From the NCBI GenBank assembly GCA_032716605.1, contig CM064572.1, forward strand, positions 41,686,982 to 41,750,981: a DNA stretch of 64,000 nucleotides, given 5' to 3'. How positions within the stretch are numbered: position 1 is the first letter of the stretch; the number at the start of each line of letters is the position of its first letter. Position numbers and translations under genes: made by a program. The notes under the pieces are model-generated. The model worked only from the letters and a program-made list of their open reading frames with translations, had not been told where the DNA came from and did no database searches. Of the stretch, positions 46,024 through 58,400 are shown in pieces. Source of the DNA: Paralithodes platypus (lineage: Eukaryota > Arthropoda > Malacostraca > Decapoda > Lithodidae).

Positions 46024-48097
46024 TAGATTGGAGGAGTGCATGTATTGTGCCGTTGTACAAGGGGAAGGGAAACCGGCAGGAGTGTTCAAGTTATAGATAT
46101 ATTAGTTTATTGTCAGTGGTTGGAAAGCTTTATATCTGGGTGTTGATAGAGAGGATAATAAAGGGTACAGAAGTTGCATTAGGAGATGAGCAGTGCGGTT
46201 TTAGGAGGGGAAGAGGGTGTGTGCAGTAGGACAGCTATGTGAGAAGTATTTAGAGAAGCATAAGGGGATATTTTGGGCTTCTATGCATTTGTAAAAAGCC
46301 TATGATCGTGTGGATCGAGAAGCAATGTGGAAGGTGCTAAGGATTTATGAAATTGGAGGAAATTTGTTAAGAGCAGTCAAGAGTTTTTATGAAGAGAGCA
46401 GAGTGTGTGTCAGAGTAGGAAATAATGAATTGAGTGAGTGGTTTGAGGTAAATGTAGGTCTGCGACAGAATTGTGTAATGTCACCTTGGCTATTTAATAT
46501 ATATATGAATGTTGTGGTGAGGGAGGTGAAAATGAGAACTATATGGGTAGAGGATTAGGTTTAGTAGGAAAGAATGGTAGAGCTTAGGAGTTGAACCAGT
46601 TACTGTTTGCTGATGACACAGCGTTGGTGGCGGTTTCTGAGGAGAAACTGCAGTGAGCAGTCAAAGTGTTTGGTGTGGTTTGTGGGAGGAAGAAGCTGAG
46701 GGTGAATGTCAATACAAGTAAACTGATGGTGTGTAATAGAGGTGCTCGTAGGGTGAACCTAGATGTATGGCTGGATGGGGAAATATTGGATCAAGGGGAG
46801 TGTTTTAAATATCTAGGAGGAATGATAAGCAGGAATGGCGGTATGGAAATGGAAGTAAAACAGAGAGTATGTGAAGGAAGGATAGTTTTAGGAGCACTAC
46901 TACAATACTCAGTGTTCCTCGGAGCTTTCCCAGTGTATACCACCTCCTCTACGTAGGGTACGTAGTACCCACCTTGCAACACAATCCCACCCCTACTCTG
47001 TGCAGCTCTCCAACCCAAGAGTGAAACGCTATTCTCAGACTTTCTTCTATTCAACTGCTGAGCTCTGGAACTCTCTCCCAGAATCAGTCTTTCCCTCTTC
47101 CTATGACTTAAATTGCTGCAAACTCCGTGTGTCCAGGCATTTTAGCTTGAACGCCCTTGATTTCGGCCCTGTCACTCTTTGAAATCTGGGGGAGGCACTC
47201 GTTGCAGGCAGTTATGCCTTTTGTCTCCCTCATTCACATAGAAGAAAAACAAAAATAGGAATTATGTGGAAGGTGAGAAATCTCAGGATGAAAGCTATGT
47301 ATCAAGGGATCGTTGTACAATGATGAATGGGGATGAGCCATGGGCTCTGATGGCAAAGGAGAGAAGAAAACTGGATGTGATGAAGATGAGCTGCTTGAGA
47401 AGTATGTGTGGAGTGACTTGCAGAGACAAATTGAGGAATGAAATGATACGTAGGAGAGTGGGGCAGCAGGAACAAATTTTGTCGGCCTGAGTGTACAGAA
47501 GGGGGCTGTGCTGGTATGGACATGTTGAGCGAATGGAAGATGAAAGGCTTACAAAGAGAATATGTGAGTCAGATACAAGGTGAGGTAGAGGGGTAGGAAG
47601 ACCTCCAATGAGATGGAGAGATTGTGTAGTACAAGCGTTGGGAGATAGATGAATGACTATAGATCAGGCAAGAGAAGTGGAAATAAATAGGAATGAATGA
47701 GGAATGCTAGTGAATAGACGAGTGAAAACGCGGTCGTTTGGGAGAGGGGGTCAGGCGCCAGTTGGACTAGATAATAGTCAGTCTCGCGCCTAACCTGGAG
47801 AGCCGGTATATATGAAGGGTACGCCTGGATGCATGGTGGGCGGGCACTGTGGTGTGCTCCGCTGCATGTCTGCCTGCTGAGACCGGAACTTCTCCGGTAT
47901 GTCGGGGTCCGGATGAGTGCAGGAGTGCCCTTAGTAATCCCTGGTCTTTGAGTCTTCTGGGCGACCAAGATGTGTGTGAATTTGTGTTTTGTTTTTGTGT
48001 TTATTTTTGTGTCTCTCGAGTCGACCATCCCCAGCTTTAAATAAAAACAAACACAAACAAATTAGGTATGTGCCTGAGTATATAGATATATAGATAG
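46024..48097 (+). pseudogene. 5'-truncated RTE-like LINE with a nested LINE fragment
   Basis: Starts inside the RT at GGAGGAGTGCATGTATTGTG, parallel to 57290 in the element at 55402. Readable parts: DEQCGFRRGRGCVQ (to 46229), KAYDRVDREAMWKVLRIYEIGGNLL and GLRQNCVMSPWLFNIYMN (46310-46558), a FADD-type segment LLFADDTALV near 46600 with flanking stops, and VNTSKLMVCNRGARRVNLDVWLDG (46666-46956). The RT is cut at about 46896 by a fragment of the YADD-type LINE and resumes at about 47258 (MSCLRSMCGVTCRDKLRNE). Ends in a short GATA-like run. Many stops; inactive. Confidence 0.75.
46897..47257 (+). mobile_element. 3' fragment of the YADD-type LINE nested in the RTE-like copy
   Basis: Matches the C-terminal end and trailer of the LINE at 21690 and 63465 (SNPRVKRYSQTFFYSTAELW, LPESVFPSSYDLNC) and ends in an A-rich AGAAAAACAAAAA tail. 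RTE-like sequence is present on both sides in register. Confidence 0.75.
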
Positions 48098-48171
48098 GCA
48101 AAACTATCAGCAAGAGAGGTGGAAGGCGCGGAAGAAAGTTACATACCTGCAAGACTTATGATATTATTTAA

Positions 48172-48352
48172 CCCATTCAGTACCGGTCATGTCTTCATTT
48201 TATTTTCGCAATTAGTAAATGATCGTATTCAGTTTAGGAGAAAACGTCTACACATTAATAGGCTGCAGACTAACTTAATTATTTCCTATAGCTACCATAT
48301 ATCCTACCAAAGCTTCATAAAATCGTCTAAATGTAGCTGAAATAAAAAAGAC
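48172..48352. mobile_element. TTAA-flanked MITE (family 2)
   Basis: Begins after TTAA at 48168-48171 with CCCATTCAGTACCGGTCATG. The right end (GACGGGTTGAA) is damaged. The interior matches other copies (CATAAAATCGTCTAAATGTAGCTGAAAT). Confidence 0.6.
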
Positions 48353-48724
48353 GGGTTGAATCTCCTTGCTGTTACTACAACCACAGGTAGTTGCAAGCAT
48401 AATTTACAACAAACGTTGATAATGGAGGTCTGTATATTCGACAACAACCAAAACAAAATGAGTTATCTTGATTAATTTTCCATGTATATATTATCTCGTA
48501 TTGGCTAAGGTTTCATGATCGCTCTGAATATATGTACGCTATACTATACTATACTACTCTCCCTCTCTCTCTCTCTATATATATATATATACTGTATATA
48601 CAGTGCATATCTAAAGAGGTTTGACTAGCATTCTATAACATTTTGACGAGTAAATAATGAGGCTTTACCAATGATATGACTAATACTTGTAATACTAACT
48701 AATATATCCACGTTGTTAATACAT

Positions 48725-48761
48725 GATAAGTGGTAGGGTAAAGTGAAGTGAACTATCCCTA
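48725..48761 (+). pseudogene. Decayed head of the 59949 phosphatase exon, copy A
   Basis: GATAAGTGGTAGGGTAAAGT...AACTATCCC followed by TAATTCTGACGAGC, matching the unit best kept at 54819-54868. It is the most decayed recognisable copy; the acceptor AG has become ATG. Confidence 0.5.
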
Positions 48762-50053
48762 ATTCTGACGAGCTATGAGGTTTGAGTCCTTCCAAAGCTA
48801 TCTTAGTAAATGCCGGGACACTTTGATGGCAACATTTTCACCTCGAGCTGATTGGCTGTAGGCAGTTGTGTTCGAGTTCATCAATTGTGTACGACCTTTA
48901 TCTTATATTAACCTTAACTATTATTTGTATAGCTTTTTTAGTATAGGTATTGAGCATTTCTGTTGTACAATCTCATCCACATGGGTGTGAACTTCTATCT
49001 ATCTATCTATTGCCTGACGCCGTGATCCCCGAAGGGATGGTCACGAACGAAACGCCCTCCTGCACATACCAGTCACTCGACGCCCTTCCTCTCAACCAGC
49101 ACTGCCTTCAATCATATACTTCTTCAATCCATCCTTCCACCACTTTCTCGGTTTACATCTCCCTCTCTGTCCCTCCATCTTGCTCTCGTACACCCTCTTA
49201 GTCATTCTCTCAATTCCCATACGTTACATATGGCCTAACCATCTCAAAGTGTTCCTTTTCACACTTTCCAGCACGTCTACATCCACACCACACCTCTCTT
49301 ACTTCCTCATTCGTCTGCCTACTCCATGTAACTCGGCACTCACTTCTCAAGTAACTCATTTCCACCCCTCTCACTCTTGGTCTGAGTCTCTCCACCAACG
49401 TCCATGCTTCGCTTCCGTAAGTCAATTTCGGGATTACCAAAATGTCATGCAAGGACTTCTTTACTTCCATACTGACCATCCTATTTCTTGTTACTGCTTT
49501 CAGCGTTCCTACAACCCTCTTCCCCTGTTGCACCCTCTCCCTCACTTCTTCATCCATACTCCCATCTTTACTCAGCACACTGCCCAGATATTTAAATGAG
49601 GTGAAATTCTCCATAGCCTGACCGTTCAACCTCACCTCACACTCTGTGGCTTCACCACTTTCGAAGACCATTATAACCATGCTCTTCCCTGGATTTACCT
49701 TCAGATTCCGTTTTTTGCACACTGTTCCAAACATATTTACCAGACCCTGCAAATCCCATTCACTATCGCTAATCAGAACTGTTTCATCAGCAAACAGCAG
49801 TACAGGTAGCTTCCACTTGTTTCCCTCCCTTATCAGCGATACACCAACATCCACTGCTCTTCCTTGTATTTCTTTCATGACTCCTTCCTTATATAGAGTA
49901 AACAACCCCGGGTAAATCACACACCCCTGTTCAACCCAACATTCAGATCAAAGAACTCGCTCTGCTCATCCTCGACATGTACTGACGCCTTTGCACCCTC
50001 ATACATGCTCTTCACTGCTTTCAGCAACTTGCAATCTACTCCGTATATTCTAA

Positions 50054-50964
50054 AGCAAGTGTCACACTATGCCGATTTAAGTGCCGACACTCCATGACTT
50101 AAGGGTCGGGAGCAGGTCTTTGCCTACATCGCCGCGGGACGTGGGTGGGCGCCAACTCAAGAGAGCCGTCGGGAGAGGTCGTCAGGGGTCTTAGGAAAAG
50201 TTTGACACGCACAATTCTCATGAGCTGAGTCGGCGGCTAGTAAATTGGCGGGACGGGGACGGTAGGCGGGTGGCGTCGGGCGGCATCCAGAAGGCATCAG
50301 ACGGTACAAGGGTGTCGACCTGTCTGTGTCAGACGCCGCTTATTTGGTAGGTCGCCTTCAGGCAGCGACCCGGTAACGCCCAGGCGCCGTCATAGGGGGA
50401 CGGCATACCGTGAGTCCGTGACCTGGCAACGTCGCACGGGACATCGTTGATAGATGGTTTTGGGGGTGTTTTTGTTTTAACCTTGATGGAGGTCTAGCGA
50501 GGAAACTAAAAAACAAATTAATATATAAATAAATAGACCACAAAAATCACCACTGTCCCCTTAATCCGATCCCATAAACGAGTGACTATCTATAAACCCT
50601 TTCAATAGCGGTGGCGTCTGTTTTGCCATAGTTCTGCCATACTTAGACGATTTTATGCAGCTTAAGAACGGTCTGTGGGAGTTAAGAGAGATAAATTAGA
50701 GGAATGGAGGTCTTGTGATTGCTACAGGCCCTTTGTAAGCATAATACAATAACCTAATAGTTGCCAGACTATAACGAGAAAGACATCACCGGTACTGAAA
50801 GGGTTAACTATAGATGGCCTTGTTTTCCCAATTACTCAAAAAAATAACACTTAATTAAGGGGAGATGGGCACATTTGTTTGCTCATTTATGGATCTTTTT
50901 GTTATGTTTTTAGTTTCCTCCCTAGATCTCAAGCTTACCCCCCCCCACCCCACCCCCCACCACC

Positions 50965-51001
<37 letters not shown>

Positions 51002-51337
51002 CAGTGTGACAGGGTGGCTGTCCATCGCCGCCGTAGTATCTATCGGCCCCACCCTACCTCCTATAGGCGCCGCTCGTCAGGAGCATTGTCGCCAACCAGT
51101 TTGCGTGCTACGGCGCATGACGCCGCCCCAGCAGCGTAATTTATCTTCCTTAGGTCTTGCATGGTTGCCTCTCGACCCCTTCCAGTTACCGTTAGGCAGC
51201 ATGCCCGTCCATACTGCCCATCGTGGGCGTCCCGCCCCTCTATCACCCACGATTCTCAGCAGTGGTCTCCCCCTTGTATCGCCACTCCTTAAGTCGTGGA
51301 GAGTCGACACTAAAATCGACATAGTGTGACACTTGCT
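50054..51337. mobile_element. Harbinger-like non-autonomous TIR element, 1284 bp
   Basis: The ends are inverted repeats starting AGCAAGTGTCACACTATG; 45 of the first 50 bases match. TAA at 50051-50053 and 51338-51340 is a 3-base target duplication, the TWA type known for PIF/Harbinger. Its site interrupts the RT of the surrounding LINE just after the codons for MWKLL, and the LINE resumes on the other side. No transposase is encoded. Inside are a family-2 MITE (50597-50803) and a CA/C-rich microsatellite at 50940-51001. Confidence 0.85.
50597..50803. mobile_element. MITE (family 2) nested in the Harbinger-like element
   Basis: Ends CCCTTTCAATAGCGGTGGCG and ACATCACCGGTACTGAAAGGG are inverted. 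TTAA is kept on the right (50804-50807) and decayed to TAAA on the left. This gives a three-level nest: LINE, Harbinger-like element, MITE. Confidence 0.65.
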
Positions 51338-53488
51338 TAAGTAATTTCCACATACCTTCTCTATCCACTCTGTCATAGGCCTTCTCCAAGTCCATAAAGG
51401 CAACATACAGCTTTTGTTGCTTCTCCAGATATTTCTCCACAACACATTTCAGGGTAAAAATCTGATCTACACATCCTCTTCCCTTCCCCAACCCACCCTG
51501 CTTTTCACCTATCCATTTTTCCATTCTTGCTCTCACTCTCTCAATCACTACCATACTGTGCACCTTCCCTACTACGTTTAGAAGACATATTCCCGGTGGT
51601 TACCACACACTCCTCTGTCCCCTTTACCCTTATATAGAGGGACTATTATGCCTGTCTTCCAGTCATCAGGTGCAGTCCCCTTCTCCCATGCTAGTTTACA
51701 CATTTCCCATACCCATTCAATCACTATCTCACCACCATACCTCAGCATATCCCCACACACTCCATCTATTCCTGATGCTTTCCCCATCTTCACTCTCTTC
51801 ATGGCTTCACACATTTCTGACCTGCTGATCCCCACCTCCTCCTCCACTACTTCTTTTCTTCTCCCTCTCATACCTCATCCAACTATATTTGCTGGCGCTT
51901 CATTCCTTTCATTCAGCAATTCGTTGAAGTACTCCCTCCATCTTTCGACTCTCTCTTGCTTCTCGGCTAGCATTTGCCCATTGTTATCTTTCACACCCTT
52001 ACTATTTTCCTTGCTAGCTTCCCTAACTTTCTTGACCTCTTTCCAGAACAGTTTCTTACACTCCCTCCCTTTTACACTCAGATTCCTTCCAAATTCCTCA
52101 TCTATTCTTCTCTTACTTTCCTTCACTACTCTCTTCACCACTTTCTTTTTCTCCAAGTACCTCACTCTTTTCTGTCTCTCCAAATCTTCATTCCCTTTAC
52201 TACCTAAGCACTCTCTATACGCTTTCTTCTTGTCGTCAACAGCTATTTTTACCTTTTCCGTTCACCATGCTGTACCCTTCACTCCCCTCCCTTTTCTCCT
52301 TACTCTACACACCTACTCACATGCTGCATATATCTCTTCCTTAAACACTTTGTTCACCTACTGCACTTCCTCCATACCCTCTAGGTCAAACCTACCTAGT
52401 CGCCTTTCTACTGCTCTCCTGAACTCTTTCCTGATATCCTCCTCCTACAACCTCTCCGCCCTCCTCACCATTCCACCTTCCTCTCGCCTCCCTCCAGCTC
52501 TCGTCACCCACTTCTTTTGTATCCTAGTTTTAGCTACTACTATATAATGGTCAGACAGATGACCCCCCCCCCCCACACACACACAATAGCCCTATACACC
52601 CTAGCATTCAGCACAGATTTCTTCAATCGTTCATCCACACATATATAATCAATCAGTGCCTTTCGTTCTACCACTGTCTCATCCTTCCTCCTCCACACCA
52701 CTTTCCATGTATACCTGTGTATCATTCTGTGTCGGAAGAAGGTGTTGGCTATCCACAGCCTCCTCCCCACACATACATCCACAAGTGCACTACCATTCCC
52801 ATTCACCTCTGATGGTACACCCCACCCTCCCACCACTCCATCAACTTTTTTATCACCCACCTTCCCATTCATATCCCCAATCAGAACAATTCTTTCGGTC
52901 TTACCATACTTATCCAGGCATGCCTCAACGTTTACCCAGAACTCCTCTTTCTCTCTTACAGTTTTATCCTGTCGGAGCATACACACACACAACCACCCAC
53001 GTTTCCTACTTTCATTCTCACCCACACAATCCCTGCACCCACAGACCCATAGTCTCTTACACGCTCCTTCCATCTGTTACTCACAAACAAACACGCTCCT
53101 TCTTTTGCTCCCTCACTCACTCCAGCACACATGCTCATTCCACACTCGTACTCTCTCACACATGTACCCCTCCATTTGTTCTCAGTCATTCCGCATACAT
53201 CCAACATAGCATTCACTAACACTTCCAGGACCTCTCTCTCTCTCTTTTGTGTCATCATTCATGCCTCTTACATTCCAAGTCACAATCCTTATGCTGTCCA
53301 TTCTAGGTCGGAGCTCGTCAACATTAGGTCTGTCCAGATCCGAGGCTGTTCGTTCGTTCATTGTTGCCGTATGTATTTTTCACGGGTGGGGGTCGCAAGC
53401 CCACTGACGCAACCTCTTTAGTCGCCTTTTACGACACGCAGGAGGCACGTGGGGCATATTCTATTCCCTTACCCTCAGGGGTGAACTT

Positions 53489-54374
53489 GCATGATAATAA
53501 TGACAAGAGAATCTATTTGCATATTCAACTCTAGTCACACATTCAAAACAGAGGTTTATATAGCTAACGGAAATATTTAGTTCAAACTTAATTTGGCTAT
53601 CCTAATTGTTGTATATTTTTATAGATATATCATATCATAATATTATTTTAACTTAACCCCTTAGATTTCAGTGTTACTAAATATTTCTGTTAACCTTGCA
53701 CATAGCTTCTTTATATGCATAACTGTATTTGAGCTTGCAAGTAGATTCACTTGTTATTATTATCATGCAAACTTACATCCAACTAAATAACCCATGTGAA
53801 TGAGATTGTACAACTAAAATACCCAATACTTACACGAGAAAAGCTATCAAACACATTGTTTAACGTCAATATAAGATAAAGGATCGTATAACATTGACAA
53901 AATCAAACACAATCGCATCAGCTGGAGACGAGAATGCTGTCGTCAAAGTGTCCCTGAAGGTTCTCATATAACTTCAGAAGGAATAGTATTGTATTACCAT
54001 TCTGACGAGTATATGGCAGGCTGGACTAATATATCCTTGTCATCTGAAGCCAAAGAAGTGCTACAGGTACAGTTGCTCATTTAAGTTCTGTTCCTCTTTG
54101 TGATTTTATACATATAAATATAATGCGCATGATTGAAATACGAGTCTAGTTTCTTATGCAGTGGTTAACTCATCTAACTTCACTGTTAATTCAAATAAAC
54201 CATACTCGCAATTCATTCATACTAATTTTACTTTCATACATAAGATCACGACGAGGAATAGAACTTATGTGGGCAACTGAACATGAAGGGGGTGAATGAG
54301 ACACTAATCTTGACCAGTTGCTTACGAGGTTCGACTAGTATTGCATTGCCATTTTGACGAGGTACTGGTGGATT
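53489..54374. other. Intron sequence with remnants of the exon-head array
   Basis: No gene. Around 53990-54070 the unit lead (TCTGACGAGTA, GGACTAATATATCCTTGTCAT) is followed by AGAAGTGCTACA, remnant copy B of the phosphatase exon head (about 54052-54070). At 54305-54365 there is a unit tail (GACCAGTTGCTTACGAGGTT) matching 59300-59330. Confidence 0.5.
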
Positions 54375-54597
54375 CTATCTATCTATCTATTGCCTGACGC
54401 CGTGATCCCCGAAGGGGTGGCCACGAACGAACCGCCCCCATGTACCTCTGTCCCCAGTCAGTCGACGCCCCTCCCCCCAACCAGCACCGCCTTCGTTCAT
54501 GTAGTTCCTCACTCCATCCTTCCACCTCATATTCGGTCTACCTCTCCCCCTCTGTCCCTCCACCTCGCTCTCGTACACCCTCTTAGTCATTCTCTCG
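54375..54597 (-). mobile_element. Very short 5'-truncated RTE-like LINE copy
   Basis: 223 bases identical in kind to the 3' end of the element at 48995-53480, ending in GATA repeats (reads TCTATCTATCTAT on the plus strand) and flanked by CTGGTGGATT at 54365-54374 and 54598-54607, a 10-base target-site duplication. It encodes only the last RT residues (MTKRVYESEVEGQRGRGRP). Confidence 0.9.
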
Positions 54598-54818
54598 CTG
54601 GTGGATTGTGTTCTTTTATTTATAAATTATTATTTAACTTAAACGTTGTTTCCACATAGCGATTTTGATTAGTTGTTTTGTCTTTGCTGTGTTCGTATAA
54701 GTTTTTGTTTGTTTATTTTGCAAGTTTTACGTTATAATATCCACGTTATTAATACAGGATAAATAATATCTCGTCAAATACCAAGGCTTGAATAATTCTT
54801 CCTGGAAACCAATACAGG

Positions 54819-54868
54819 AAAAGTGCTACAAGTATTGGGGGGAAGCTAGCGAGAACCTGACCTATCCC
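54819..54868 (+). pseudogene. Best-kept decayed head of the 59949 phosphatase exon, copy C
   Basis: After an acceptor-like AACCAATACAG the sequence reads in frame EKCYKYWGEASENLTYP then TAA. The true exon reads EKCFKYWGEVNETLSYPWEK. About 42 of 51 bases match and several changes are silent or conservative. The match ends sharply at CTATCCCT, after which the unit continues TAATTTTGACTAGC, the same junction as in other copies. No donor site. Confidence 0.8.
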
Positions 54869-54874
54869 TAATTT

Positions 54875-55401
54875 TGACTAGCTACGAGGTTTGCTTATAC
54901 CCTGTTCCAAATAGGTAGTCCAGACATCGTTAAAGGGGACGTAGCTCTCATGCTTAGCCACATTAGTTTTGAGATTTAAATACGTTCGCCATATTAGTTT
55001 GTCGATGTTAAGACTTTTACAATATTTGACCTGTCTTGCCCTTTAGTTGTCGAATTTTGTTTCCTGGCGAGCGCTAACGAGCCTGTAACTTAGGCTGGCA
55101 AAAATGTTCTACCGAACAATGGAGGCCTAAGGAGAAAATTAACATAATGATAAATAAATAAACAAATAAATAACACCTACCCTCCTAAACTTAGCCTCTT
55201 TAACTAAAACAAAATCTAGAACTAATTGGCTGTACATTTCCACACCCATTAGCTGGTTGACCCTTCCCCAATGGTATACATATTAGCTTGATTACTCTAT
55301 TCGTTTGTGAGTTTTAGAGGTTAGTGGTAAAGAGTTTTGGCCTACTTATTTATAACAGGGTGTAGTATTTGATTCACATTCTGACGAGGTACTGACGAGG
55401 C
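54875..55401. other. Intron sequence with dispersed repeat and MITE remnant
   Basis: At about 54930-55140 lies the dispersed repeat also seen at 20150-20460. At 55205-55370 a degraded relative of the TA-flanked MITE at 59695 (GAGTTTTAGAGGTTAG, GAGTTTTGGCCTAC). The segment closes with unit sequence ATTCTGACGAGGTACTGACGAGG. Confidence 0.5.
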
Positions 55402-58400
55402 ATTCAGTGGTGGGCTGACCCTTTGTCAGAGTGAGGGTTGGTGTCCTCTACTTCCCATAGCCCCTTCTATCTTTTTCTCTTTCTGCATCTCTAATTTTTT
55501 CAAATGGCGTAGGGATGCGGCGACCCCAATGCCCGCCACTTTCTGGTGCAGATAGCCTCCTCTGTGGTGGAGGGGTGAGAAATTTCCACCACCGCTTTTC
55601 TCCGGCGAGACGTAGAAGTGTGGCTAAAGGGGATCGGGAGCGGGGGTCCTGGTATCCTTCTCCACTTAAATAAATCTACCAAAAAAACGAGACAGAGATA
55701 GGGGCGAGTTAACGCATTCGTGGTCCCGGACCCTAAGAATAGGAGCTTTGAATGTGCGTGGATGTAGTATGAATGAGAAGCGAGAGGATATTGGAAGGTT
55801 ATTTGAAAGAAGGATGTATGATGTCCTTGCACTGAATGAAACAAAGATGAAAGGAGAGGGAGAAGTGGATTTTGGAAACGTGATAGGTAGAAAGTCTGGA
55901 GTTGACGAGGGAGTCAGGGAGAAAGAAGGAGTGGCTATTATTGTGAAGGAGGAGTTGAGAGAGTTTATAAAAGAGTGGAAAGAGGTGTCATCAAGGCTAA
56001 TGTGGGTGAGAATGCAGTTTAAGGGTGAAAGGTGGGTTTTTGTAAGTGCGTATGGACCAGGAAGTGAAAGAGAGTTAGACGAGGTAGAGGGTTTCTGGGA
56101 GGATTTGAGAGATTGTCTATAAGGGTTTGATGAAAATGAAAATGTTATAGTTTTAGGGGACCTACATGCTAGGGTAGGAAATGAGCCTGTTGAGGGAGTC
56201 GTCGGTAGTTTTGGTGTGGATGGTGTAAACGAGAGTGGAGAAAGACTGAAAAATGTATGTGAAGAGTGTAGATTGGGTGTAGGTAATACGTTCTTCAAAA
56301 AAAGGCATATACACAAGTACACCTGGCATAGACTTGTGAGGGGAGAGATTGTAGTGAGGGCATTGATGGATTATGTGCTGGTGACAAGGAAAAGATTGTG
56401 TAGACTGCTGGATGTGAATGTGATGAGAGGTGAGGCGGAGGGTATGTCAGATCATTACCTGGTGGAGGGAAAGCTAAGAGTTAAGAGTTACAGGAGAATA
56501 AGAGACAAGCGTGAAGTAAGAGAGGTAATAAAAGTTAGTGAGTTAGAGAAGAGTGAAAAAGAGAGGGAGTACAAGGAAAGACTAAATGAAAAGTGGATGG
56601 AAGTGAGAGAGATGGAAGGAGTGAAAGCAAGTGCAGAGGTAGTATGCGGCAAAAGGAAAGTAGGAGGCAGAGGTATCAGGAAGGGAAGCGAGTGGTGGAA
56701 TGATACGGTGAGAAAGGCAGTTGAGGAGAAGAGACAGTGTTTTGAGAGGGTTTTACAGGATGGTAGTGTTGAGGTATGGGAGAGGTACAAGGAGAAAAGG
56801 AGAGAGGCAAAACGGAAAATTAGAGAAGCGAAGAAAGATGCAAACGGAAGGTGGGGTCAAAGGCTGAGTGAGAATTTTGAAGAACGAAAGAAGATGTTCT
56901 GGAAGGAGGTAAATAAAGTAAGGAAAGGAGGACAAAAGAGGGAAGAGTCAGTGAAAGATGAAAATGGAGAATTACTAGTGGAACCAGATAAAGTGAGGAA
57001 AAGATATGCCGAGTATTTTGAATCTTTGTTAAATACAAGAGATGGAAGAGAAGCAGTGATTGAAGCAGAGGTGGATGGAGATAGGTTACCCAGGCCACCC
57101 AGGTGGCAGGGAATGAATGAAAGGATTGAGGAAAATGAGGTGAAAGAAGCAGTGAAACAAATGAGAGCGGGAAAAGCAGAAGGTTTGGATGGTATTGCTG
57201 TGGAGTGTATAAAGAAGGGTGGAGATGTGATAATAGATTGGTTGGTGAGACATATCAAAGTGTGCTTTGCTGTGTCAATGGTACCAATATACTGGAAGAG
57301 TGCATGTATTGTGCCGTTGTACAAGGGGAAGGGAGATCGGCAGGAGTGTGCAAGTTATAGAGGTATTAGTTTATTGTCAGTGGCTGGAAAGCTGTATGGC
57401 AGGGTGTTGATAGAGAGGATAATAAAGTGTACGGAAGTTGCAATAGGAGAAGAACAGTGCGGTTTAGGAGGGGAAGAGGGTGCCTGGATCAGATGTTTGC
57501 AGTAAGACAGTTATGCGAGAAGTATTTAGAGAAGCATAAGGAGATATTTTGGGCTTTTATGGACTTGGAAAAAGCGTATGATCGTGTGGACCGTGAAGCA
57601 ATGTGGAAGGTGTTAAGGATTTATGAAATAGGAGGAAATTTGTTAGAAGCAGTATAAGAGTTTTTATGAAGGGAGCAGAGCATGTGTGAGAGTAGGAAAT
57701 GGTGAGTTGAGTGAATGGTTTGAGGTAAAGGTAGGTTTGCGACAGGGTTGTGTAATGTCACCATGGTTGTTTAATATGTTTATGGATGGTGTGATGAGGG
57801 AGGTGAAAAGGAGAACTATGGGAAGAGGATTGGGTTTAGTAGGAAAGAATGGTAGAGATTGGGAGTTGAATCAGTTGCTGTTCGCTGATGACACAGCATT
57901 GGTGGTGGATTCTAATGAGAAACTGCAGCGGGTAGTCAAAGAGTTTGGTGTGGTTTGTGGAAGGAGGAAACTAAAGGTGAATGTCAATAAAAGTAAAGTA
58001 ATGGTGTGTAATAGGGGAGAGCATAGGGCGAATCTAGTTATGAGGTTGGATGGGGAAATATTGGAACAAGTAGAGTGTTTTAAATATCTAGGAGGAACGA
58101 TAAGCAGGAGTGGAGGTATGGAAGTGGAGGTAAAACAGAGAGTGTGTGAAGGAAGGAAGGTTTTCGGAGCAATGGGAAGTATGTGGAAGACGATAAATCT
58201 CGGAGTGAAAGTAAAAAGTGCACTGTATCAAGGAATTGTTGTGCCAACAGTGATGTATGGGGCTGAGACATGGGCTCTGAAGAAAAAGGAGAAAAGAGGG
58301 CTGGTCTGATGGAGATGAGCTGCTTGAGGAGTATGTGTGGAGTTACTCGTAGAGACAGATTGAGGAATGAAGAGATACGTAGGAGAGTGGGGCAGCAGGA

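Larger units (their letters stand above)
49210..53258 (-). pseudogene. RTE-like endonuclease/reverse transcriptase, broken
   Basis: Coding parts of the element at 48995-53480. The endonuclease carries TENKWRG and a GDMNGKVG site and is split between two frames near 52980. The RT palm has lost the second catalytic Asp (FADE) and is separated from the fingers by the 1284-base insertion. The C-terminal part keeps TYGSEAWTL and RGVEMSYLRSECR before a frame loss near 49350. Family by motif: apurinic-like endonuclease plus RT, no RNase H seen, microsatellite tail. Confidence 0.75.
48995..53480 (-). mobile_element. RTE-like LINE, near full length, interrupted by a Harbinger-like element
   Basis: Flanked by GTGAACTT at 48987-48994 and 53481-53488. 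Without the nested element and its 3-base duplication the LINE is about 3.2 kb. On the minus strand: endonuclease (53258-52540; LIGDMNGKVG, ALIDYICVDERLK), a linker (52183-51875), RT start (51871-51578; KASGIDGVCGDMLRYGGEIV, VPLYKGKGDR), KAYDRVDREGMWKLL (to about 51341), then beyond the insertion LLFADETVLISDS and FKYLGSVLSKDGSMDEE (49920-49210). It ends in GATA repeats. The FADE box replaces FADD, and frameshifts are present. Confidence 0.85.

Noticed and set aside
50865..51329. Frames in the Harbinger-like element as a transposase
   Set aside because: Pro/His/Thr-rich from the CA microsatellite; no DDE or Myb-like motif is visible.
54819..54868. Functional mutually exclusive exon
   Set aside because: The frame ends in TAA at the break and no donor follows; all other copies are more decayed.
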